This document shows positions 1-7,019 of a DNA stretch of 17,303 bases, one piece after another; position 1 is the stretch's first letter, and each line of letters opens with the position of its first letter. The translations under genes were made by a program, and so were the position numbers. The DNA is from Bacteroidales bacterium UBA2295. Lineage in GTDB: Bacteria > Bacteroidota > Bacteroidia > Bacteroidales > Tenuifilaceae. The stretch spans positions 1-17,303 of the forward strand of contig DDWD01000200.1 in NCBI GenBank assembly GCA_002345825.1. Reading direction: 5' to 3'. A model generated the notes under the pieces. The model ran no database searches, was not told the origin of the DNA, and saw nothing but the letters and a program-made list of their open reading frames with translations.

Positions 1-2
1 TT

Positions 3-239
3 ATTGTGGCCAAACACCGTAATGGAGCCGTGGGCGATATCCGCTTACGATTCCGTAAAGAGCAAGCTAAATTCACAGATATTGATGATATGGAATTTAC
101 TCCTTACGCAGCACCCGGCGCTTCTCAGGCGGTTACTTTTGGTTCAAAAATGAATGAAGATCCGCTACCAGCATCATCAGGTAATTCAGATTTCGATTTC
201 CTGTCGGGCCCTATGACCGATGATGATATTCCCTACTAA
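3..239 (+). CDS. dnaB: Replicative DNA helicase DnaB, C-terminal end (partial)
   Basis: This is the last 78 codons of a gene that begins left of the window. The first visible residues, IVAKHRNGAVGDIRLRFRKE, match the end of the RecA-like ATPase domain of DnaB, the hexameric helicase that unwinds DNA at the replication fork. After it comes an acidic, low-complexity tail of about 50 residues rich in Ser, Asp and Pro, ending DDDIPY. Such disordered tails are common in Bacteroidota DnaB proteins. Walker A and B motifs and the N-terminal primase-binding domain lie outside the window. The gene converges on the HAD nucleotidase gene, with a 70-bp gap between the stop codons. The family call is firm for such a short piece because of the KHRNG...R.RF signature. 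Confidence 0.85.
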   Translation: MVAKHRNGAVGDIRLRFRKEQAKFTDIDDMEFTPYAAPGASQAVTFGSKMNEDPLPASSGNSDFDFLSGPMTDDDIPY

Positions 240-253
240 AGGAACTTACTGTG

Positions 254-288
254 TAGAGCACTGCTAAATTTTGCAGGTTTTGGCTCTA
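254..288. terminator. Nested hairpin in the convergent gap
   Basis: An outer 6-bp stem TAGAGC/GCTCTA (254-259 with 283-288) encloses an inner 4-bp stem CTGC/GCAG (261-264 with 273-276) around an AT loop. It sits in the 70-bp gap between two convergent genes, where a two-way transcription end would be useful. There is no long T-run on either side, so this is only a candidate terminator or transcript-end-stabilising structure. Confidence 0.25.
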
Positions 289-309
289 AACCCAGAACTA
301 TGCTATGCT

Positions 310-1005
310 TTACAAGATTGATTTTATCTCTAGTAGGTTTTCCACTTCGTGGGTTATTCCTTCGCTGTGGGGTAACCGTTGGGGGTTAAAATATATTTGG
401 TTTATGCCAAATTTCTTGGCTCCAACAATATCAGCATCAATATCGTCACCAATCATTATGCTTTCTTCCTTTTTGGCATTGGCCATTGAAAGGGTGTACC
501 CAAAAGCTTCGGGGCGTGGTTTGTGGTAGCCCGATATTTCGGATGTAACAACCCTGTCGAAGTATTTTTCTATGCCACACAGCTTCAGCTTGGTGAATTG
601 CACTTCGTTAAAACCATTGGTGATTATATGGAGTGTATACTTGTTATACAAATACTCCAAAATCTCAATGGAATGTGGAATAAGCGCTGTTTTTTTTGGA
701 CTTTCCGCAATGTATTCACCCCCAATAACCTCGGCAAGTATTTTATCTTTTATACCGTAGTCTTTTAGGGTAAGCTCAAAACGCTTAAACCGAAGTACCT
801 CCTTTTTCATATCGCCCTTCTGATAGCTCGCCCAAAGGCGTTCGTTATGCATATTGTAGGTGTTGATAAAATCATCAGAAGTTGGGATGGCTGCACCCAA
901 ATTGTGATTCTCAAATATTTCGAGTAGCGTAATCCGCATATTTTGTTCAAAATCCCACAGGGTACGATCCAAATCCCAAAAAATATGTTTGTATTTAGTC
1001 ATCAT
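310..1005 (-). CDS. yjjG: YjjG family noncanonical pyrimidine nucleotidase (HAD hydrolase)
   Basis: A cytosolic haloacid-dehalogenase-superfamily phosphatase of 231 residues, the usual length. All four HAD motifs are visible: motif I DLDRT at residues 11-15 (nucleophile Asp11, acid/base Asp13), motif II Thr129 in ITNGF, motif III Lys162 in GYHKPRPEAF, and motif IV GDDIDAD around 186-192. The DLDxTLWDF start and the helical cap are typical of YjjG, which dephosphorylates pyrimidine nucleoside monophosphates, including noncanonical ones, and is regarded as a house-cleaning enzyme. The substrate is inferred from family only. Two Met codons stand together at the start; the outer one is used here, and 1002 is equally possible. 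A perfect minus-strand TATCTTTG box lies about 26-33 bp upstream. The gene is divergent from the DEAD-box helicase. Confidence 0.85.
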   Translation of the reverse strand: MMTKYKHIFWDLDRTLWDFEQNMRITLLEIFENHNLGAAIPTSDDFINTYNMHNERLWASYQKGDMKKEVLRFKRFELTLKDYGIKDKILAEVIGGEYIAESPKKTALIPHSIEILEYLYNKYTLHIITNGFNEVQFTKLKLCGIEKYFDRVVTSEISGYHKPRPEAFGYTLSMANAKKEESIMIGDDIDADIVGAKKFGINQIYFNPQRLPHSEGITHEVENLLEIKSIL

Positions 1006-1030
1006 TATATCGGTTTAAAAATTGAAAAGG

Positions 1031-1038
1031 CAAAGATA
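1031..1038 (-). promoter_or_regulatory. Bacteroidota -7 box for the HAD nucleotidase gene
   Basis: On the minus strand this reads TATCTTTG, an exact match to the TAnnTTTG consensus -7 element of Bacteroidota promoters. It would start transcription roughly 20 bases before the ATG at 1005. I see no clear TTTG -33 element at the right spacing, so the call rests on the -7 box and its position. Confidence 0.5.
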
Positions 1039-1110
1039 AGGACATTAAATTTAAGTATCGAAGGACATGTAAACAAACGATTTCGGCTGATAGCCAGTGA
1101 TGTATGATAA

Positions 1111-1145
1111 TTTGTGAGTTGTCGCCTAAATTTTAGCTACATTTG
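1111..1145 (+). promoter_or_regulatory. Bacteroidota-type promoter for the DEAD-box helicase gene
   Basis: A TTTG (-33 candidate, 1111-1114) and a perfect TAnnTTTG box, TACATTTG (1138-1145), are separated by 23 bp, at the long end of the usual spacing. A TTG at 1119-1121 is an alternative -33. Transcription would start near 1152, leaving an AT-rich leader of about 80 bases before the helicase start. Together with the minus-strand box at 1031-1038 it makes this gap a divergent promoter region. Confidence 0.5.
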
Positions 1146-1234
1146 CAAAGTAAAATTCTCAAAATTGATATAAAAAAACTAGCTAGTTTACTTTCTTTAG
1201 TTCATTAAGATTATTCACATAATTATCTATTCCT

Positions 1235-2371
1235 TTGACATTTAACGATTTTGGATTTCAAAATGCCATAATGGATGGCATCAATGCAATGGGCTTTACT
1301 AGCCCAACACCTGTGCAGGAGAAAGCAATACCCCCTATAATGGAGGGTAAGGATGTTATTGCTTGCGCCCAAACGGGTACAGGCAAAACAGCAGCCTTTA
1401 TACTACCCATTATGGATAAGTTGTCCTCACTGCCTATGAGGTTAAACTACACAAGTACACTTGTAATTGTTCCAACTCGCGAGTTGGCAATGCAAATCGA
1501 TCAGCAGCTCGAGGGTTTTGGCTACTTTGCTCCAGTAAGTTCCGTAGCGGTATACGGAGGTAACGATAGCCAAACCTGGGATCAACAGCGCATTGCCATA
1601 CAGAATGGATCCGATTTTATAATTGCTACACCCGGAAGGCTTATTCAGCATATCCGTATGGGTTATGTGTCCCTTAATAGGGTTGAGCATTTGGTGCTCG
1701 ATGAGGCTGACCGGATGCTTGATATGGGTTTTTATGATGATATTATGGAGATCATAAAGTTGTTGCCCACAAAACGACAAACCCTGCTCTTCTCCGCAAC
1801 TATGCCCTCTAATATCCGTGGGCTTACTAAAAAGATACTAAATAACCCTATTGAGATTAATATTGCCATATCCAAGCCAGCCGAGAATGTACTTCAGGCT
1901 GCATATTTTATTGACGATTCACAGAAAATCAACCTTCTCTCTCATCTGCTCAAAGGGAAAGATCATGTGAAGAGCGCCATTGTTTTTGCCTCTACCAAGG
2001 TCAAGGTGAAAAGCATAGAGAGATCTTTGAAAAATGAGACTATGAGCGTGATGGCCATTCATTCCGATCTGGAGCAGAAAGAACGAGAAAATGTGCTTCG
2101 CAAGTTTAGAAATCGCAAGTTTCAAATTCTCGTGGCTACCGACATCATAGCTAGGGGGATAGATATTGAGGATATCGATTTGATTGTGAATTATGATGCC
2201 CCCAACGATCCGGAAGATTATGTTCATCGAATTGGGCGAACGGCTAGAGCACAATCCGATGGAGTTGCCCTAACCTTTGTAAATCGATCCGACCAAAAAC
2301 TATTTAGCCAAATTGAACATTTTCTAAAAATTAAAATTTTCAAAATCCCTACCCCAGATAACCTGGGATAA
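1235..2371 (+). CDS. DEAD/DEAH box ATP-dependent RNA helicase (RhlE-like)
   Basis: A 378-residue protein consisting of the two-domain helicase core with almost no C-terminal extension. Visible motifs in order: Q-motif (Phe21 and PTPVQ ending at Gln28), motif I AQTGTGKT (45-52), Ia PTRELA (80-85), Ib TPGR (132-135), II DEAD (156-159), III SAT (187-189), then motif V ATDIIARGIDI and VI HRIGRTAR in the second domain. It unwinds or remodels RNA using ATP in the cytosol; family members help ribosome assembly and RNA decay, and many Bacteroidota genomes carry several copies. The start is taken as TTG at 1235, because an in-frame TAA lies at 1220 and the next ATG (1271) would remove the first 12 residues, which include the conserved FxxFGF-type lead-in to the Q-motif. 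RhlE subfamily is an inference from the core sequence and lack of tail. Confidence 0.9.
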   Translation: MTFNDFGFQNAIMDGINAMGFTSPTPVQEKAIPPIMEGKDVIACAQTGTGKTAAFILPIMDKLSSLPMRLNYTSTLVIVPTRELAMQIDQQLEGFGYFAPVSSVAVYGGNDSQTWDQQRIAIQNGSDFIIATPGRLIQHIRMGYVSLNRVEHLVLDEADRMLDMGFYDDIMEIIKLLPTKRQTLLFSATMPSNIRGLTKKILNNPIEINIAISKPAENVLQAAYFIDDSQKINLLSHLLKGKDHVKSAIVFASTKVKVKSIERSLKNETMSVMAIHSDLEQKERENVLRKFRNRKFQILVATDIIARGIDIEDIDLIVNYDAPNDPEDYVHRIGRTARAQSDGVALTFVNRSDQKLFSQIEHFLKIKIFKIPTPDNLG

Positions 2372-2603
2372 TATCTTTACGTCACATATACAAGTACTTA
2401 TGTGCGGCGTATAAGAAAAAACAGATTTATTCTTTACTCTCTTTGCACAACTGTTTGAAAAACAGGGCGAGTAATACTTTTTTTATCAAAAACCTATCGA
2501 TATATGGGTCATATTTAAGAATGATTTACTAATGTTGTGTCGTATTTTGCCATAAATTTTTACAAGGTTGGCAACCTAAAATATTAACCAACAAAGGAAT
2601 AAT
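2372..2603. other. Gene-free gap between the helicase and carboxyltransferase genes
   Basis: This AT-rich stretch of 232 bp holds several short inverted repeats but no convincing intrinsic terminator. They are CACATA/TATGTG (2383-2388 with 2399-2404) and CTGTTT/AAACAG (2451-2456 with 2460-2465); a third, CCCAG/CTGGG (2353-2357 with 2363-2367), lies over the helicase stop codon. A T-run at 2478-2484 follows the second hairpin by 12 bases, too far for a normal terminator. The best -7-like site, TATTTTG at 2543-2549, is one base short of the TAnnTTTG consensus and has no matching -33. A 13-bp palindrome at 2565-2577 is listed separately. Confidence 0.5.
2565..2577. promoter_or_regulatory. 13-bp palindrome upstream of the carboxyltransferase gene
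   Basis: AGGTTG and CAACCT form a perfect 6-bp inverted repeat around a single central G. It lies 26 bp before the start codon and about 15 bp after the only -7-like site. Size and position suit an operator bound by a dimeric regulator, but it could equally be a small RNA hairpin or chance. No regulator can be named from the sequence. Confidence 0.3.
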
Positions 2604-4148
2604 ATGCCTTTAAAAAGAAAAATCTTAGAGCTTCAAAAGCGAAAGGAAGAGATTCTTCAGGGTGGCGGCGAGAAGGCTATAGCCAAGCAGCAGGCCATGG
2701 GCAAGCTAACCGCGCGTGAGCGGGTAATTGCCCTTCTCGATGAGGATTCGTTCAACGAGTACGATCTTTTCGTAGAGCATGAAGCACGAGACTTTGGAAT
2801 GGAATCCAAAGTATTACATGGCGATGGGGTTATCATTGGTACCGGTACCATTTATGGTGCACCCGTTGCAATTTTTGCACAGGATTTTACTGTTGCTGGG
2901 GGATCACTCGGGTTGATGCATGCCCGTAAGATTACAAAAATTATGGATTACGCTTTAAAAATGCGTATTCCGCTAATTGGTATTAACGACTCTGGCGGAG
3001 CCCGAATTCAGGAAGGTGTCAATTCCCTTGCTGGTTACGGTGAGATCTTCTTTCGCAATACGCTTGCCAGCGGTGTTATACCACAAATTTCGGTTATACT
3101 AGGTCCATGCGCTGGTGGTGCGGTGTATTCACCTGCTTTAACTGACTTTGTTTTTACTGTGGATAACATCTCAAAGATGTTTATCACCGGCCCCGAAGTT
3201 ATTAAAACCGTTTTGGGCGAGGAAATATCTATGGAAGAACTTGGTGGTGCAAGGGTACACTCCGAGATCACCGGTAATGCACATTTCTTTGCCGAGAGCG
3301 AAATGGAGTGTTTTGAGCAAATCAAAAAGCTTATCACTTATATCCCTTGGAACAACACCCGCAAAGCCCGCAAATTCGAGCCTAAAGATCCTAAACCAGA
3401 GTATAATATCGATGATATTGTGCCTGGCGATCCTAAGCAACCCTACGATGTGCGCGATGTGATTAAGTCAATTGCTGATGACTCCGACTTCTTCGAGGTG
3501 CAAGAGTATTGGGCTTCAAACATCGTAATCGGATTTGGCCGTATCAATGGCGATACTGTTGGCTTTGTGGCTAACCAACCGTTGGTGCTGGCTGGTGTTC
3601 TTGATGTGGATTCGTCCGATAAGGCCGCCCGATTTATCCGTTACTGTAATGCCTTTAGCATCCCGCTGATCACACTTGTAGATTTGCCCGGATATCTGCC
3701 CGGCGCCGACCAAGAACACGCTGGTGTGATTCGTCACGGAGCCAAAATGCTTTACGCATACAGTGAGGCCACAGTGCCAAAAATTACTGTAATCCTTCGG
3801 AAAGCTTATGGTGGTGGTTACATTGCCATGAGTTCGCGTCACCTTCGTGCCGACTTCGTATTTGCTTGGCCAGGAGCCGAGATTGCTGTTATGGGCCCCG
3901 AGGGTGCAGCGAATATTATTTTCCGAAAGGAAATTTTAGATGCTGAGGATCCTGAAAAGATGCGCCGCCTAAAGGTTAAAGAGTACAAGGAGAAATTTGC
4001 TAATCCATATGTAGCGGCAGCCAAAGGGTACATTGATACCGTAATTGAACCTACCGAAACACGTAAGATAATTATGCACGCCCTTGATGTTTCGGTAAGT
4101 AAGGTTGTCGATACACCTTGGAAAAAGCATGGAATTCCTCCATTCTAA
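2604..4148 (+). CDS. Biotin-dependent acyl-CoA carboxyltransferase (propionyl-CoA carboxylase beta / methylmalonyl-CoA decarboxylase alpha)
   Basis: A 514-residue cytosolic carboxyltransferase, the normal size for PccB/MmdA proteins. It moves carboxyl between carrier-bound biotin and an acyl-CoA, most likely propionyl-CoA/(S)-methylmalonyl-CoA. Two crotonase-like halves are present: the first carries INDSGGARIQEG (127-138) and the oxyanion-hole loop GPCAGGAVYSPA (167-178); the second carries VDLPGYLPG (359-367) and AYGGGYIAM (401-409). The residue after AYGGGY is Ile407; in the Streptomyces PccB work an Asp at this place favoured propionyl-CoA, while Ile allowed other acyl-CoAs, so substrate should not be assumed from the name. 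An AAGGA ribosome-binding site at 2594-2598 is unusually clear for this phylum. The carrier-protein gene follows after 11 bp; no biotin carboxylase or sodium-pump subunit is in the window, so carboxylase versus decarboxylase cannot be decided. Confidence 0.92.
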   Translation: MPLKRKILELQKRKEEILQGGGEKAIAKQQAMGKLTARERVIALLDEDSFNEYDLFVEHEARDFGMESKVLHGDGVIIGTGTIYGAPVAIFAQDFTVAGGSLGLMHARKITKIMDYALKMRIPLIGINDSGGARIQEGVNSLAGYGEIFFRNTLASGVIPQISVILGPCAGGAVYSPALTDFVFTVDNISKMFITGPEVIKTVLGEEISMEELGGARVHSEITGNAHFFAESEMECFEQIKKLITYIPWNNTRKARKFEPKDPKPEYNIDDIVPGDPKQPYDVRDVIKSIADDSDFFEVQEYWASNIVIGFGRINGDTVGFVANQPLVLAGVLDVDSSDKAARFIRYCNAFSIPLITLVDLPGYLPGADQEHAGVIRHGAKMLYAYSEATVPKITVILRKAYGGGYIAMSSRHLRADFVFAWPGAEIAVMGPEGAANIIFRKEILDAEDPEKMRRLKVKEYKEKFANPYVAAAKGYIDTVIEPTETRKIIMHALDVSVSKVVDTPWKKHGIPPF

Positions 4149-4159
4149 AAACAGAAGCT

Positions 4160-4534
4160 ATGGTAAAAGAAAATAAAACCAAGAAAAACGCTTCGAACAA
4201 TAGTGTAAAACCAACCATTGCTGAGCATCCTCAGTTTAAGATGATGGTGATTGAGGGAACAAAGTATAGAACCCTAACTACCAGAAAGAATGAGATGCGA
4301 GTGAAATGGGAGGCACCTAAGCTCAAAGAGCTTAAGTCCTTTATCCCCGGTACTATAATTAAGGTGTCGGTAAAAGAGGGTGATACGGTGCAGCCTGGCG
4401 ATTTGCTTATGATTTTCGAAGCGATGAAAATGCAGAATAAGGTACTCTGCCCATTCCCCGGAAAGATTAAAACGATAAATGTGAAGGAGGGGGAACGAAT
4501 TCCCAAAGGATTTGTAATAGCAGTGTACGAGTAA
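4160..4534 (+). CDS. Biotin/lipoyl-containing carrier protein (BCCP-like subunit)
   Basis: A 124-residue carrier that shuttles carboxyl on biotin between the partner active sites. The C-terminal half (about 59-124) is a biotinyl domain with the EAMKM motif at 88-92; Lys90 is the residue a biotin ligase would modify. Conserved glycines GTIIKVSVKEGDTVQPGD precede it. The N-terminal 25 residues are Lys/Asn/Ser-rich and probably flexible; residues 28-50 (MVIEGTKYRT and onward) resemble the lead-in region of other Bacteroidota carriers. An ATG at 4118 is in frame but lies inside the carboxyltransferase gene and would add 14 residues unlike the family, so 4160 is chosen. The 11-bp gap and the terminator just downstream make this the last gene of a two-gene operon. 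Confidence 0.9.
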   Translation: MVKENKTKKNASNNSVKPTIAEHPQFKMMVIEGTKYRTLTTRKNEMRVKWEAPKLKELKSFIPGTIIKVSVKEGDTVQPGDLLMIFEAMKMQNKVLCPFPGKIKTINVKEGERIPKGFVIAVYE

Positions 4535-4544
4535 TAGAGTATAG

Positions 4545-4573
4545 TCGGGGGTTTATGCCCCCGATTTTTTTTT
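4545..4573 (+). terminator. Strong intrinsic (Rho-independent) terminator
   Basis: A perfect 7-bp GC-rich stem, TCGGGGG/CCCCCGA (4545-4551 with 4558-4564), closes a TTTATG loop and runs straight into nine Ts (4565-4573). It begins 10 bp after the stop codon of the biotin-carrier gene and ends that operon. It is the clearest terminator in the window. Confidence 0.93.
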
Positions 4574-4736
4574 AACAGGATGTTAACATTGAACTAGTTT
4601 GCAGAGCCTAAGATGAATTACACATATGATGTATAGGGGTTTGTGATAGGGTGCTGGGTGATATCAATAGATTAACCTAAATATTTACAAGTCTAAAAAC
4701 ATTCACCAAGTTTTAAATAGTATCATATATTGTTAG

Positions 4737-4744
4737 TATTTTTG
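4737..4744 (+). promoter_or_regulatory. Bacteroidota -7 box for purL
   Basis: TATTTTTG matches TAnnTTTG exactly and lies 31 bp before the purL ATG, giving a short leader of about 25 bases. A TTTT at 4711-4714 is at the right distance (22 bp) for a degenerate -33 element. Downstream of the strong terminator, a fresh promoter is expected here. The rest of the 4574-4775 gap shows no riboswitch-like or other structure I can name. Confidence 0.45.
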
Positions 4745-4775
4745 GCTCGGATTTAAAAATTCTTAAACACACACC

Positions 4776-6998
4776 ATGGAAGTTACTGTTGATGCCGCCA
4801 AGGAGCTAGGGATTTTACCCGAAGAGTTCGAAATGATTAAGAAGATTCTCGGACGCGAACCCAATTTTACCGAGTTAAGCATATTTGCTGTTATGTGGAG
4901 TGAGCATGCCTCTTACAAAAACTCCATTAAATGGATTAAAACCTTGCCCCGAAAGGGTGAAGCAATTCTTGCTGAAGCGGGTGCTGAGAATGCCGGATTG
5001 GTCGATTTGGGCGATGGTCTTGCGTGTGCTTTCAAAATCGAATCGCATAACCACCCATGCGCCGTTGAACCATATCAGGGAGCAGCCACAGGTGTTGGAG
5101 GTATCAACCGCGATATTTTTACTATGGGTGCACGTCCAATTGCCCAGCTTAATTCTCTCCGGTTCGGCGATATTAAGCTCGATAGGACCAAATGGCACAT
5201 AAAGGGTGTAGTGAAAGGAATTGGCGATTACGGAAATGCATTTGGCGTTCCGGTTGTTGGTGGTGAGGTGTTTTTTGACGAATCGTACAATACTAACCCT
5301 CTAGTTAACGCTATGTCGGTAGGTATTGTTGATAAGGATATGGTGGTTTCAGCCGTTTCAAAAGGAGTTGGCAATCCTGTTTTTATTGTTGGCTCATCCA
5401 CAGGAAAAGACGGTATTCATGGTAGTACTTTCGCATCTGCCGACATCACAGACGATTCAGCCGATGATATTCCTTCAATTCAGGTTGGCGACCCATTCAT
5501 GGAGAAGTTACTTCTTGAGGCAAGCCTCGAGGTTCTTAAAACAAAAGCCATTGTGGGAATGCAAGATATGGGTGCCGCGGGTATTATCTGCTCAACCTCT
5601 GAGATGTCAGAAAAGGGCGGATGCGGCATGAAGGTTGATTTGAGCAAAGTTCCGTTACGTCAACAAAATATTGAGGCCTGGGAAATTCTCCTTTCCGAAT
5701 CGCAGGAACGAATGCTGATTGTTGTGGAGAAAGGACGCGAGGCTGATGTTGAAGCTGTGTATAAGAAATGGGACTTGAACTGTGTTCAGATTGGTGAAGT
5801 TACTGAGGGGGGGCGACTCGAGTTCTTTTGGGAAGGCGAAAAGGTGGCTGATGTACCTGCCGAGTCGTTAGTACTGGGTGGTGGTGCTCCAGTTTATGAC
5901 CGCGAATACCGTGAGCCTGCTTACTATCAAGAGTATAAAAAATTCGACATAAACACTATTCCAGAACCCCAAGATTTACAGGAGGTGGCTAAAACACTCC
6001 TAAGCCATCCCAATATTGCATCTAAGCGTTGGGTTTACGAGCAATACGATAGCATGGTGGGAACTCGCAACATGGCAACAAACTTCCCCTCATCGGCTGG
6101 TGTTGTAAACCTTAAGGGCACAAATAAAGCGCTAGCGCTCACTGTCGACTGTAATTCGCGTTACGTGAAAGCCGATCCAGAGGTGGGCGCCATGATTGCT
6201 GTTTCTGAGGCTGCACGAAATATTGTTTGTACCGGAGGGAAACCTTTGGCCATAACCAACTGCTTAAACTTTGGAAATCCCTATAAGCCTGAGATATACT
6301 GGCAGTTTGTTAATGCCATTAAGGGTATGGGTAAAGCCTGCGAGAAGTTCGGCACACCTGTAACTGGCGGAAACGTTAGTTTCTACAATCAGTCAACTGT
6401 TGGCGGAAAAGATGAGGCAGTTTTCCCCACTCCAACCATTGGAATGCTTGGACTGATTGAAAACAAGAACCACCACACAACGATGGCTTTCAAGGAGAAA
6501 GGGCATATGATTTACCTTGTTGGTCATTCACGCAACGATATCGCTTCATCTGAGTACCTAACATCATACCATGGTGTAAAAGAATCACCTGCACCATACT
6601 TCGACCTAGACGAGGAGTATCAAGTACAGGACGTGGTGAGCCAGCTTATACGTCGCAATTTAGTGCAATCGGCAAACGATGTTTCCGACGGGGGTCTTTT
6701 TGTGGCATTGTTCGAATGTGCTGCACCTCGCAACTTGGGCTTCGATATCACTACCGATGCTGAGATTAGGCCCGATGCATTCCTTTTTGGAGAAGCACAG
6801 GGTAGGGTAGTGGTAACTGTTTCGCCTTCGCGCGAAACGCAATTTATCGATCATATGATGGAGAGTGGAATACCCTTTACTACTTTAGGCCACGTGACAA
6901 AATCGGAAGTTCGGGTCGATGATATATCTTTCGGTTTCATATCTGATATGAAGCAGGAGTATGATAATAAGTTGGGAGAACTTATCACTGGCAAATAG
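4776..6998 (+). CDS. purL: Phosphoribosylformylglycinamidine synthase subunit PurL (small form)
   Basis: A 740-residue cytosolic enzyme catalysing the fourth step of purine synthesis: FGAR plus ATP and ammonia to FGAM. Two repeated PurM/AIR-synthase-type modules are present. The first carries WSEHASYKNS with the family's active-site His (His44), FKIESHNHP (87-94) and GVGGINRDIFTMGARP (106 onward); the second carries MVGTRN, the TGGKPLAITNCLNFGNP stretch, the TGGNVSFYNQS stretch and the SANDVSDGGL stretch. There is no C-terminal glutaminase domain, so this is the small PurL that must work with separate PurQ (ammonia supply) and PurS; neither is in the window. It has its own -7 box and is followed after 21 bp by ubiE, so purL probably heads the run purL-ubiE-porT-oxidoreductase. 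Confidence 0.95.
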   Translation: MEVTVDAAKELGILPEEFEMIKKILGREPNFTELSIFAVMWSEHASYKNSIKWIKTLPRKGEAILAEAGAENAGLVDLGDGLACAFKIESHNHPCAVEPYQGAATGVGGINRDIFTMGARPIAQLNSLRFGDIKLDRTKWHIKGVVKGIGDYGNAFGVPVVGGEVFFDESYNTNPLVNAMSVGIVDKDMVVSAVSKGVGNPVFIVGSSTGKDGIHGSTFASADITDDSADDIPSIQVGDPFMEKLLLEASLEVLKTKAIVGMQDMGAAGIICSTSEMSEKGGCGMKVDLSKVPLRQQNIEAWEILLSESQERMLIVVEKGREADVEAVYKKWDLNCVQIGEVTEGGRLEFFWEGEKVADVPAESLVLGGGAPVYDREYREPAYYQEYKKFDINTIPEPQDLQEVAKTLLSHPNIASKRWVYEQYDSMVGTRNMATNFPSSAGVVNLKGTNKALALTVDCNSRYVKADPEVGAMIAVSEAARNIVCTGGKPLAITNCLNFGNPYKPEIYWQFVNAIKGMGKACEKFGTPVTGGNVSFYNQSTVGGKDEAVFPTPTIGMLGLIENKNHHTTMAFKEKGHMIYLVGHSRNDIASSEYLTSYHGVKESPAPYFDLDEEYQVQDVVSQLIRRNLVQSANDVSDGGLFVALFECAAPRNLGFDITTDAEIRPDAFLFGEAQGRVVVTVSPSRETQFIDHMMESGIPFTTLGHVTKSEVRVDDISFGFISDMKQEYDNKLGELITGK

Positions 6999-7019
6999 CC
7001 ATAATCTAGCAACATTGGT

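Noticed and set aside
305..768. Plus-strand open frames within the HAD nucleotidase gene
   Set aside because: They lie antisense to a gene with all four HAD motifs and encode no recognisable protein.
2353..2367. CCCAG/CTGGG hairpin over the helicase stop as a terminator
   Set aside because: Only 5 bp, inside the coding end, and followed by mixed sequence rather than Ts.
3171..3440. Open frames on the opposite strand of the carboxyltransferase gene (also 3035-3337 and 3516-3842)
   Set aside because: They mirror codon structure of a highly conserved gene, show no recognisable domain and have no promoter or start context.
4118..4159. In-frame ATG that would start the biotin-carrier protein inside the carboxyltransferase gene
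   Set aside because: The 14 added residues only re-read the end of the upstream gene in another frame and do not resemble the family; the ATG at 4160 fits better.
4574..4775. Possible purine or other riboswitch upstream of purL
   Set aside because: No paired stems with conserved loop sequences could be seen, and the predicted leader is only about 25 bases.
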